A stretch of DNA of 9,179 nt from Chloroflexota bacterium (GTDB lineage: Bacteria; Chloroflexota; Dormibacteria; Dormibacterales; Dormibacteraceae). The translations under genes and the position numbers were made by a program. The stretch is taken from contig VBGV01000093.1 of the NCBI GenBank assembly GCA_005880755.1, forward strand, positions 1-9,179, written 5' to 3'. Shown here piece by piece: positions 1-5,312 of the stretch (position 1 is its first letter; every line of letters starts with the position of its first letter). The notes below the pieces were generated by a model that was not told the origin of the DNA, made no database searches, and saw nothing but the letters and a program-made list of their open reading frames with translations.

Positions 1-1
1 C

Positions 2-862
2 GCCTCTTGGGAGGAATACATCGAGGCGAAGGCGCGCCTGATCGACCTGACGTCGCGCGCGGCCGACAAGGGCGTCGAGAAGACCGCGGTCCTGAACCGA
101 GACGACCCGAGCTACGAGCGGCTGGCGCGGCGTCCCATCTCGCGCCGGTGGACCTACGGCCTGACCACCGGGTCGGACCTGCACCCGCTCGACCTTGCCA
201 TCACGGGGTCGGGGTCGCGATTCCGCATGCAAACTCCCATGGGGGAGACCGAGGTCACGCTGAACGTTCCGGCGCGTTTCAACATCTACAACGCGCTCTG
301 CGCCGCAGGCGTGTGCCTTGCGCTGGGCGTGCAGGTCGAGGACGTCGGCCGCGGGCTGGCGGGATTTGAAGGCGTGCGCGGCAGGCTCGAGCCCGTCGAT
401 CTCGGCCAGGACTTTCGTGTCTACATCGACTTCGCGCATGCGGCCGGCTCACTCGCGAGCGCGCTGGCGGAGCTGCGACCGTTCACGCGGGGGCGGCTCA
501 TCGCCGTTTTCGGCTCCACCGCGCGCTCCGACCACGACCGCCCGGGGATGGGCCGCGCCGCCGCCGAGTTCTCTGACTTTTTCATCATCACCACCGACGA
601 TCCGCTGAGCGAGGACCCGACTGAGATCGCCCGCGACGTGCAGGCGGGCGCCGAGGGCAAGGCTCCGGGTCGCGACTTCGAGGTCGTCATCGACCGGCGC
701 GCCGCGATTCGGCGGGCGATCGAGATCGCACGTCCAGGTGACACCGTGCTGCTGGCCGGCAAGGGCCATGAGCGCTCGATGCGGACGGCGCGCGGCTCCG
801 AGCCGTGGGACGAGCGGGCCGAGGCGGAGGCGGCGATCCGGGAGCGGCTCGCGGTCAGCTAG
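2..862 (+). CDS. murE: MurE-like UDP-N-acetylmuramoyl-tripeptide synthetase, 3' part only
   Basis: The gene enters from the left edge; 286 codons of the central and C-terminal Mur ligase domains are visible, and the N-terminal domain and ATP P-loop lie outside. Family members add the third stem-peptide amino acid to UDP-MurNAc-L-Ala-D-Glu in the cytoplasm. Visible motifs, numbered from the first full codon: EAKARLI (8-14), holding the Lys usually carbamylated; LNRDD (31-35); FNIYNALCA (93-101); GVRGRLEPV (124-132); a degenerate DxAH motif, IDFAHAAGSL (142-151); the glycine-rich FGSTARSDHDRPGMG (170-184); EDP (204-206); and AGKGHE (252-257). The usual DNPR motif that contacts meso-diaminopimelate reads DDPL (199-202), and AHTPD reads AHAAG, so the added amino acid cannot be assumed. 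The stop codon overlaps the convergent thiS gene by 8 bases. Mur ligase family is secure; exact specificity is not. Confidence 0.85.
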   Translation, partial: ASWEEYIEAKARLIDLTSRAADKGVEKTAVLNRDDPSYERLARRPISRRWTYGLTTGSDLHPLDLAITGSGSRFRMQTPMGETEVTLNVPARFNIYNALCAAGVCLALGVQVEDVGRGLAGFEGVRGRLEPVDLGQDFRVYIDFAHAAGSLASALAELRPFTRGRLIAVFGSTARSDHDRPGMGRAAAEFSDFFIITTDDPLSEDPTEIARDVQAGAEGKAPGRDFEVVIDRRAAIRRAIEIARPGDTVLLAGKGHERSMRTARGSEPWDERAEAEAAIRERLAVS

Positions 863-1067
863 GCGATCCGCCGCCGACCATGCGCACGATCTCTACCTGG
901 TCGCCATCGCGCAACATCAACTGCTCATACGCGGCGCGGTCGATGATCTCGCCGTTGTGCTCGACTGCCACCGCGCGCGGGTTGACGCCGAGCTGCTCGA
1001 GATAAGCGAGCAGTGGGGTTGGCGCCCCAAGCTCCACCTTCTTGCCGTTGACCTGGAGCGCGATCAC
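855..1067 (-). CDS. thiS: ThiS sulfur-carrier protein with C-terminal tail
   Basis: A 70-residue beta-grasp (ubiquitin-like) sulfur carrier. In the family, the C-terminal Gly is adenylated by ThiF and converted to a thiocarboxylate that gives sulfur to ThiG for the thiazole ring of thiamine. The ORF has typical ThiS features: an N-terminal VNGK (6-9), AVEHNGEII (34-42), LRDGDQVEI (52-60) and a Gly-Gly-Gly at 65-67. Normally the protein ends at this Gly pair; here Ser-Pro-Ser (68-70) follows before the TGA. The GTG start forms a GTGA overlap of 4 bases with the stop of the upstream tenI-like gene, which suggests translational coupling. The 3' end overlaps the convergent murE-like gene by 8 bases, and the extra residues fall inside this overlap. 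No thiF is in the window. Identity is strong from sequence and neighbours. Confidence 0.9.
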   Translation of the reverse strand: MIALQVNGKKVELGAPTPLLAYLEQLGVNPRAVAVEHNGEIIDRAAYEQLMLRDGDQVEIVRMVGGGSPS

Positions 1068-1576
1068 TGGAACATCCTTATCGCCGCGTAGCCCTCGGCG
1101 CCCGCGGCGTGGACGCTAGCGATGCGCTCTTCAGTCACGCCCCCGATCGCCAGCACGGGGATGCGCAGCGCGGCCGCGACACGCGACAGGGCCTCGACCC
1201 CGACCGGCTCGACGTTCGGATGGCTCTCGCTGTGCCAGACCGGTCCGAAGATGACGAAGTCCGCTCCTTCGATCTCGGCGCGCTGCGCCGCCGCGATCGA
1301 GTGGACCGAGCGGCCGACCAGGCCATGCCTGATCAGGCCGCGAGCGAATTCGAGCCCGATATCGCGTTCGGGCAGGTTCACGCCGGCGGCGCCGGCGGCG
1401 AGGGCGATGTCGCACCGCGAGCTGATCAACACGGGAACTGGTGACGACGCCACCAGGCGCACCGCCTCGCGCTCCAGCTCGCGAGCGCTGAGCTCGGCCG
1501 CCCGAAGCTGCAGGATCGTTGCCCTGGGCGCAGCGCGAAGGCCGGCCTCCGCGCTGGAAACGATCGCCATCGCCAC
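1064..1576 (-). CDS. TenI/ThiE-family protein, more TenI-like, short at both ends
   Basis: A (beta/alpha)8-barrel protein of the thiamine phosphate synthase/TenI family. Matching blocks are ILQLRAAELSARE (21-33), CDIALAAGAAGVNLPERD (55-72), GRSVHS (88-93), GADFVIFGPVWHSESH (104-119) and VLAIGGV (141-147). ThiE uses an Asn-Asp pair to bind Mg-pyrophosphate; here that spot reads ISSRCD (51-56), and the ThiE PTxTK loop reads HSES. This fits TenI (thiazole tautomerase, acting on the ThiG product) better than ThiE, and its place between thiG and thiS agrees. The position of the catalytic His of Bacillus TenI appears to be Pro112, so activity is uncertain. At 170 residues it is about 35 shorter than usual. 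The GTG start is the first possible one, eight bases after the thiG stop, and lacks a clear Shine-Dalgarno. In-frame codons just before it read ELVTP, like the usual first strand, but contain no standard start codon. Confidence 0.75.
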   Translation of the reverse strand: MAMAIVSSAEAGLRAAPRATILQLRAAELSARELEREAVRLVASSPVPVLISSRCDIALAAGAAGVNLPERDIGLEFARGLIRHGLVGRSVHSIAAAQRAEIEGADFVIFGPVWHSESHPNVEPVGVEALSRVAAALRIPVLAIGGVTEERIASVHAAGAEGYAAIRMFQ

Positions 1577-1584
1577 CGGTGTGA

Positions 1585-2379
1585 CTAGCTCGGGCGCGAG
1601 ATGCCCTCGGTCGGGGAGCTCGGGCTGGCGTCACCGCGCCGGGGGATGCGCCCTGCGAGGTACGCCTTGCGGCCAGCCTCGACGCCCTCTTTGATGGCTT
1701 CTGCCATCAGCGCGGGGTCTTTGGCGAGCGCGACCGCGGAGTTGACGAGCACCGCGTCGGCGCCGAGCTCCATGGCGAGCGCCGCATCCGAAGGCACGCC
1801 GATGCCCGCGTCGACGACGACAGGCACGCGCGCCTCTTCGACGATGATGCGGATCTGCTCCAGCGTCTGCAGGCCCTGGCCCGATCCGATGGGCGAGCCG
1901 AGTGGCATCACGGTGACCGTCCCGAGCTCCTCGAGCTTGCGCGCGAGCACGGGGTCGGCGTTGATGTATGGCAGGACCTGGAAGCCTTCGGCGACGAGCA
2001 CGCGCGCGGCCTTGAGCGTCTCCTCGGGATCGGGGAAGAGGTAGCGAGGGTCGGGGATGACCTCGAGCTTGACCCAGTCCGAGAGGCCCATCGAGCGAGC
2101 GAGCCGCGCGATGCGGATCGCCTCGTCGGCGGTGCGGCAGCCGGCCGTGTTCGGCAGGATGCGGTAGCGCGACCAGTCGATCGCGTCGAGGATCGTCTTC
2201 TTGATGGGGCCGTCGAGGTCCAGCCGGCGTAACGCGACGGTGATCAGCTCGCACCCGGAAGCCTCGATGGCGGCAAGCATCGCTTCGTCGCTGGTGTACT
2301 TGCCGGTGCCCAGGAACAGGCGCGAGCGAAGGGTCACTCCCGCGACGACAAGAGGGTCCGCGTGCGTCAGGGTCTGCAC
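1585..2379 (-). CDS. thiG: Thiazole synthase ThiG
   Basis: A 264-residue cytoplasmic enzyme that condenses deoxyxylulose 5-phosphate, dehydroglycine and ThiS-thiocarboxylate sulfur into the thiazole phosphate of thiamine. Family landmarks are all present: SRLFLGTGKY (19-28), ILPNTAGCRTADEA (74-87), the Schiff-base Lys in DWVKLEVI (Lys104), VLPYINADPVLARKLE (about 135-150), a GSPIGSG phosphate loop, VVVDAGIG and GADAVLVNSAVA near the end, and the GRIPRR tail. Length is normal. The GTG at 2377-2379 is the only possible start before an in-frame stop at 2401-2403; it has no obvious Shine-Dalgarno. It is the first gene of a tight leftward thi group (thiG, tenI-like, thiS), 77 bases downstream of the Nudix gene. 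I see no TPP riboswitch in the leader, so any thiamine control must be different or absent. Confidence 0.96.
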   Translation of the reverse strand: MQTLTHADPLVVAGVTLRSRLFLGTGKYTSDEAMLAAIEASGCELITVALRRLDLDGPIKKTILDAIDWSRYRILPNTAGCRTADEAIRIARLARSMGLSDWVKLEVIPDPRYLFPDPEETLKAARVLVAEGFQVLPYINADPVLARKLEELGTVTVMPLGSPIGSGQGLQTLEQIRIIVEEARVPVVVDAGIGVPSDAALAMELGADAVLVNSAVALAKDPALMAEAIKEGVEAGRKAYLAGRIPRRGDASPSSPTEGISRPS

Positions 2380-2409
2380 GCGAGAAAGCTTACGAGAGCT
2401 TCATAGGCA

Positions 2410-2447
2410 CCCTCTCCCCTCAGGGGAGAGGGATGTGGGGTGAGGGG
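2410..2447. repeat. REP-like palindrome with competing stems
   Basis: Bases 2410-2419 (CCCTCTCCCC) and 2423-2432 (GGGGAGAGGG) form a perfect 10-bp stem around a TCA loop. A second pairing is possible between CCCCTCA (2416-2422) and TGAGGGG (2441-2447). No T run follows on either strand, so this is not a classic intrinsic terminator. It sits between the Nudix gene and thiG. C-rich/G-rich palindromes of this style recur between genes in many GC-rich bacteria, so a dispersed REP-type repeat is the likely identity. It could also end Nudix transcription or stabilise its RNA. Confidence 0.7.
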
Positions 2448-2456
2448 CGGGGCTAC

Positions 2457-2879
2457 CTAGAGGTCCTGCTGCAGGAGCAGCGTTTTGTCGCGGCCGTAGC
2501 TCAGTCGCTTCACCGCGTCCTCGACCAGCAGCCACAGCAGCTTGTCGACCTCGATCCCCGCCTTGAACTTGCCGCCCCGCACCTCCATCACCCAGTAGCA
2601 GGCGACCTTGTCGCGTCCGCGGCGGTCGACGTACGCAGTGCAGCCAAGCGGCCGCATGAGCTGGCAGCGAAGGCCGGTCTCTTCGCGCACCTCGCGCAGC
2701 GCGCAGTCCTCTGGGGTTTCGTCCGGCTCGATCTTGCCTTTGGGCAGAGTCCAATCGTCATACGCGGGGCGATGGATGACCGCGATCTCGGTCTCGCCCA
2801 ATCTCGACTTGCGCAGAACAACTCCACCCGCGGCTCTGATCACGCTCACATCCGCAACTTCAAGGATCTTTGTTGCCAC
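2457..2879 (-). CDS. Nudix hydrolase, MutT-like
   Basis: A 140-residue single-domain Nudix hydrolase. The full Nudix box (GX5EX7REUXEEXGU) lies at residues 48-70: Gly48, Glu54, Arg62-Glu63, Glu66-Glu67, Gly69-Leu70, giving the Mg-binding helix. The flanks, AAGGVVLRK (16-24), HRPAYDDWTLPKGK (36-49) and EVDKLLWL, resemble the Nudix half of mycobacterial MutT1 and related (d)NTP or dinucleoside-polyphosphate hydrolases. MutT1's second, histidine-phosphatase domain is absent. Substrate cannot be read from sequence; 8-oxo-dGTP or Ap4A-type compounds are candidates. The GTG start is supported by a strong Shine-Dalgarno five bases upstream. The gene is co-directional with pit (92 bases upstream) and thiG (77 bases downstream), but with these gaps a shared transcript is uncertain. 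Confidence 0.92.
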   Translation of the reverse strand: MATKILEVADVSVIRAAGGVVLRKSRLGETEIAVIHRPAYDDWTLPKGKIEPDETPEDCALREVREETGLRCQLMRPLGCTAYVDRRGRDKVACYWVMEVRGGKFKAGIEVDKLLWLLVEDAVKRLSYGRDKTLLLQQDL

Positions 2880-2884
2880 GTTTG

Positions 2885-2890
2885 CTCCTT
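2885..2890 (-). promoter_or_regulatory. Shine-Dalgarno of the Nudix gene
   Basis: AAGGAG on the minus strand, five bases before the GTG at 2877-2879. It fixes this GTG as the start. It is among the few strong Shine-Dalgarno sequences in the window. Confidence 0.75.
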
Positions 2891-2971
2891 CGTCAGCTGA
2901 AACGTTTGGGGCGTTCGGTCCTCAGCAAGTTTAACCGTGGAGACGCAGATCAGAAATAGTCTTTACGGTTG

Positions 2972-3991
2972 CTATCCATGCAAGCCGGCGGTATGGAGGA
3001 TGGCGAAAGCGACCCACGCAATCAGCGCGGACGCGGGAATCGTCACGAACCATGCGGCGATGATGTTGGCGCCGAGACCCCAGCGGACTGCTGATAGCTT
3101 TCGGCTGGCGCCGACGCCGATTACCGCCCCCGTGATCACATGCGTCGTGCTGACAGGTAGTCCGGCAAGCGTCGCGGCTTGAATCACGGTCGCGCCCATG
3201 AGTTGCGCTGACAAAGCCGTCGCGGGCTCCAGCTTGAGGATGCTCCAGCCCATCGTCCTGATGATTCGCCACCCACCGGCGTAGGTCCCAAAGCCGATCG
3301 CGGCCGCGGAGAGAGCGACCACCCACAAAGGGACCTGGAACTTCGGCAGATCTCCCGAAGCCACCAGGGCGAGCGTGATCGCCGCCATCGTCTTTTGGGC
3401 ATCGTTGGCCCCATGTGAGAAAGACAGATAGGCCGATGTGAGGACCTGCACGCCGCGAAGGGTGCGATTGACCGGGCCTGGCCGCCATCCTGCCCGGTAG
3501 ACGACGACGGTCAAGAGGACGGCAAAGATCCCCGCGGCCAGAAAGCCAAGGGGTGGCGAGATGACCAGGCTGGCTACCTGCTTGACCAGCGCGGACCATT
3601 TGACGCCTCCTAGCCCGCCGGCGGCTGCAATCCCGGCGCCGCAGAGACCGCCGATCAAAGCGTGGGTTGAGCTGCTAGGCAATCCTCGATACCACGTGAT
3701 GAGGTTCCATGCGATCGCGCCTAGAAGCGCAGCCATCACGACCACGAGCCCGGGCTTGATCGCCAACGTGCTGGCGATGGTGTTCGAGACCTTGGCTTGA
3801 AAGAACGCGACGGTGATTACGGCTCCGATCAGATTGAAGACTGCGGACAGCCCCACGGCGGCCCGTGGAGACAGCGCGCGGGTCGAAATGGACGTGGCGA
3901 TGGCGTTCGCTGTGTCGTGAAAACCATTGGTGAAATCGAAAACGACGGCGACCGCAATCGTGAACCACAGGAGGATCGCGGTCTCACGCAT
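2972..3991 (-). CDS. pit: PiT-family inorganic phosphate permease
   Basis: A polytopic inner-membrane transporter of the PiT family, which imports metal-phosphate complexes using the ion gradient; arsenate usually enters by the same route. With the start at ATG 3989-3991 it has 339 residues. The two duplicated PiT signatures are visible: FTNGFHDTANAIATSIS near residues 20-36 and SFSHGANDAQKTM in the second half, followed by GLPSSSTHALIGG and GLPVSTTHVITGA, the paired STTH-type loops. About ten hydrophobic segments can be read. An ORF extending 14 codons further upstream exists, but those residues are Arg-rich, unlike a PiT N-terminus, and lie within the upstream gene. The chosen ATG overlaps the DUF47 stop by 8 bases, so the two are probably translated together. 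This DUF47-pit pairing is a standard one. Confidence 0.95.
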   Translation of the reverse strand: MRETAILLWFTIAVAVVFDFTNGFHDTANAIATSISTRALSPRAAVGLSAVFNLIGAVITVAFFQAKVSNTIASTLAIKPGLVVVMAALLGAIAWNLITWYRGLPSSSTHALIGGLCGAGIAAAGGLGGVKWSALVKQVASLVISPPLGFLAAGIFAVLLTVVVYRAGWRPGPVNRTLRGVQVLTSAYLSFSHGANDAQKTMAAITLALVASGDLPKFQVPLWVVALSAAAIGFGTYAGGWRIIRTMGWSILKLEPATALSAQLMGATVIQAATLAGLPVSTTHVITGAVIGVGASRKLSAVRWGLGANIIAAWFVTIPASALIAWVAFAILHTAGLHG

Positions 3992-4592
3992 TCTTGATCG
4001 CGATCGTCTCCATGACGTTGGCCGTGTGCTCACAAGCGTCCATCGTTGCTTCGAGCAGGTCGTAGATGTCTTTCCACTTCACGAGCTCGGATGCGTCGGT
4101 GACCCGCGAAAACAAGTCTCCGATCGCAGTCCGCATCAACTGATCCCCCTCGTTTTCCAGCCGGTGGATTTCGTCCCGGTGAGGCTGGAGTTCGCGGAAA
4201 CCTTCGAAACGATCCAGCGCGGCGGCGAGTTCGACGCCGGCTCTGGCGAGGTACTCGCCCATCTGCCTGGCAGGGTCGGTGATGGATTGGATGCGGTAGA
4301 GGTCGATTTTGTCGCCGGTTTCCTCCGCAAGGTCGACCACGTCGTCAAGGCTCGAAGCCAGCAGCAGGATGTCGCCTTCATCGATGGGCGTGATAAACGC
4401 GCTGTTGACAAGGTTGTGTATCTGATGGGTCGCGTCGTCGCACTCGTGCTCGAGGTCACGCAGCCGGGCGTGGCGGCTCTTGCCCTCGAGCAACGACTTG
4501 CTGAGCTCGGTCAGCGTTTCGCTGACGAGCTTGCCCTGGGTTCGGAACAGCTCGTAGAAGCGGCGTCCGGGGGTGACTGGTGTGAGTTTCAT
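3984..4592 (-). CDS. DUF47 family PhoU-like phosphate transport accessory protein (copy 1)
   Basis: A 202-residue, all-helical protein of the DUF47 family, distantly related to PhoU and commonly encoded next to pit genes, where it is thought to modulate PiT transport. Acidic, probably metal-binding clusters recur as in PhoU: LEHECDD (47-53), SLDDVVDLAEE (81-91), HRLENEGD and a C-terminal KWKDIYDLLEATMDACEH. There are no membrane segments. The ATG start has a strong GGAGGA Shine-Dalgarno. It is the first gene of a leftward operon and overlaps pit. The second copy (6348-6956) is clearly paralogous along its whole length, sharing for example DIL.LA.SLD..VDLAEET.DKIDLY, but is not beside a transporter. 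The function is from family context, not from the sequence alone. Confidence 0.93.
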   Translation of the reverse strand: MKLTPVTPGRRFYELFRTQGKLVSETLTELSKSLLEGKSRHARLRDLEHECDDATHQIHNLVNSAFITPIDEGDILLLASSLDDVVDLAEETGDKIDLYRIQSITDPARQMGEYLARAGVELAAALDRFEGFRELQPHRDEIHRLENEGDQLMRTAIGDLFSRVTDASELVKWKDIYDLLEATMDACEHTANVMETIAIKNA

Positions 4593-4595
4593 CTG

Positions 4596-4601
4596 TCCTC
4601 C
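4596..4601 (-). promoter_or_regulatory. Shine-Dalgarno of DUF47 copy 1
   Basis: GGAGGA on the minus strand, three bases from the ATG at 4590-4592 (core GGAGG, spacing four). It supports the annotated start. Confidence 0.7.
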
Positions 4602-4624
4602 GCAAGAAAGGCTAGGCAGCCTTT

Positions 4625-4643
4625 GGTTAAGGCGTCGTTAACG
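4625..4643. promoter_or_regulatory. Candidate Pho-box: two GTTAA half-sites 11 bp apart
   Basis: GTTAA occurs at 4626-4630 and again at 4637-4641, exactly one helical turn apart, in the 71-base gap between the divergent DUF47-pit and phoU-fusion units. Read as TTAAGG-N5-TTAACG it resembles the Bacillus PhoP box (TTAACA repeats, 11-bp period) and has the tandem geometry of OmpR/PhoB-family sites. A possible minus-strand -10 (TAGCCT, 4614-4609) lies 10 bases from the site, and a possible plus-strand -10 (TACCAT, 4651-4656) lies 7 bases from it. The obvious local candidate to bind it is the winged-helix fusion protein encoded at 5313. This is inference; no binding evidence exists in the sequence. 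Confidence 0.45.
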
Positions 4644-4650
4644 TCGCCAC

Positions 4651-4656
4651 TACCAT
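4651..4656 (+). promoter_or_regulatory. Possible -10 of a leaderless phoU promoter
   Basis: TACCAT fits the TANNNT pattern and ends seven bases before the phoU GTG, the spacing seen for leaderless transcripts in GC-rich bacteria. phoU lacks a well-spaced Shine-Dalgarno, which agrees. No good -35 is present, as expected if an activator binds the repeat at 4625-4643. Confidence 0.3.
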
Positions 4657-4663
4657 TCTCGGA

Positions 4664-5290
4664 GTGACCGAGACTGGCGTGCAGCGCCTCGGAGGACTGG
4701 TTGAGCAGGCACTGCAGGGTGCGTTGAAAGCGTTCACGCGAGGCGACCTGGCTTTGGCCGATCGTGTCGTTCGGGACGACATGGAGGTCAACCGTCTCCG
4801 TTACGAGCTGGAGGAAAAGATCACCGGTCGGCTTTCGGCGGCTGCTGAGGACGACATTCCGGTCTTGGTTGGGACTCTTTATGTGCTCCCCGAGCTGGAA
4901 CGCATCGGTGATCATGCGGAAGGCATCGCGAAAGTAGCGCTGATGCTTGGGCCCCGGCCTGCGCTGGGGGTGCCAGGCGTGATCGTCGAAATGGGCTCCC
5001 TAACTCTGTCGCTGCTGACGCGCACTCTGCAGGCCCTCGAGACGCGCGATGTGGACCTGGCGCGAGCCCTATGTCGCGAAGACGACGACATCGACGGTCT
5101 CTATGACCGCGCCTACCAGGAGTTGATCTCGACCATGGTTGCCGATCCGCGCCACATCACCGAGGCGACGTACATGCTTTGGGTCACTCATAACCTCGAG
5201 CGAATTGCCGATCGAGCCACCAACGTCTGCGAGCGGGTCGTCTACCTAGTGACGGGGCATGTGGAGGAGCTGAACGTCTCCAAGTACTGA
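4664..5290 (+). CDS. phoU: PhoU phosphate-signalling protein
   Basis: A 208-residue cytoplasmic all-helical protein made of two PhoU repeats. Each repeat holds the typical acidic metal-binding signature: PELERIGDHAEGIAK (76-90) and HNLERIADRATNVCE (176-190). In the family, PhoU couples phosphate transporter state to PhoR/PhoB signalling and prevents phosphate overload. The GTG start is the only start before an in-frame stop at 4628-4630; it makes the first helix somewhat short compared with usual PhoU proteins of about 215-240 residues. The gene diverges from the DUF47-pit operon, with a candidate Pho-box between them, and lies 22 bases upstream of the winged-helix/ArsC fusion gene, so the two are probably cotranscribed. 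No pstSCAB or phoR gene is in the window, which suggests that PhoU here may work with PiT and the fusion protein. Confidence 0.93.
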   Translation: MTETGVQRLGGLVEQALQGALKAFTRGDLALADRVVRDDMEVNRLRYELEEKITGRLSAAAEDDIPVLVGTLYVLPELERIGDHAEGIAKVALMLGPRPALGVPGVIVEMGSLTLSLLTRTLQALETRDVDLARALCREDDDIDGLYDRAYQELISTMVADPRHITEATYMLWVTHNLERIADRATNVCERVVYLVTGHVEELNVSKY

Positions 5291-5312
5291 GGCGACCCGT
5301 ACCCGAGTCGTC

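Noticed and set aside
2410..2432. Intrinsic terminator of the Nudix gene
   Set aside because: The stem is strong but no T run follows on the minus strand, so the classic form is not met.
2380..2456. TPP riboswitch in front of thiG
   Set aside because: The gap is only 77 bases, contains the REP-like palindrome, and I cannot find the conserved CUGAGA and the second core element.
2931..2937. Another GGTTAA-type Pho site in the pit-Nudix gap
   Set aside because: TTTAACC on the plus strand gives GGTTAAA on the minus strand, but there is no partner half-site and the match is too short to stand alone.
3992..4033. A 14-codon longer N-terminus for the PiT permease
   Set aside because: The extra residues are Arg/Ser-rich, lie inside the upstream DUF47 gene and do not match PiT N-termini; the ATG at 3991 gives a normal start and an 8-base overlap.
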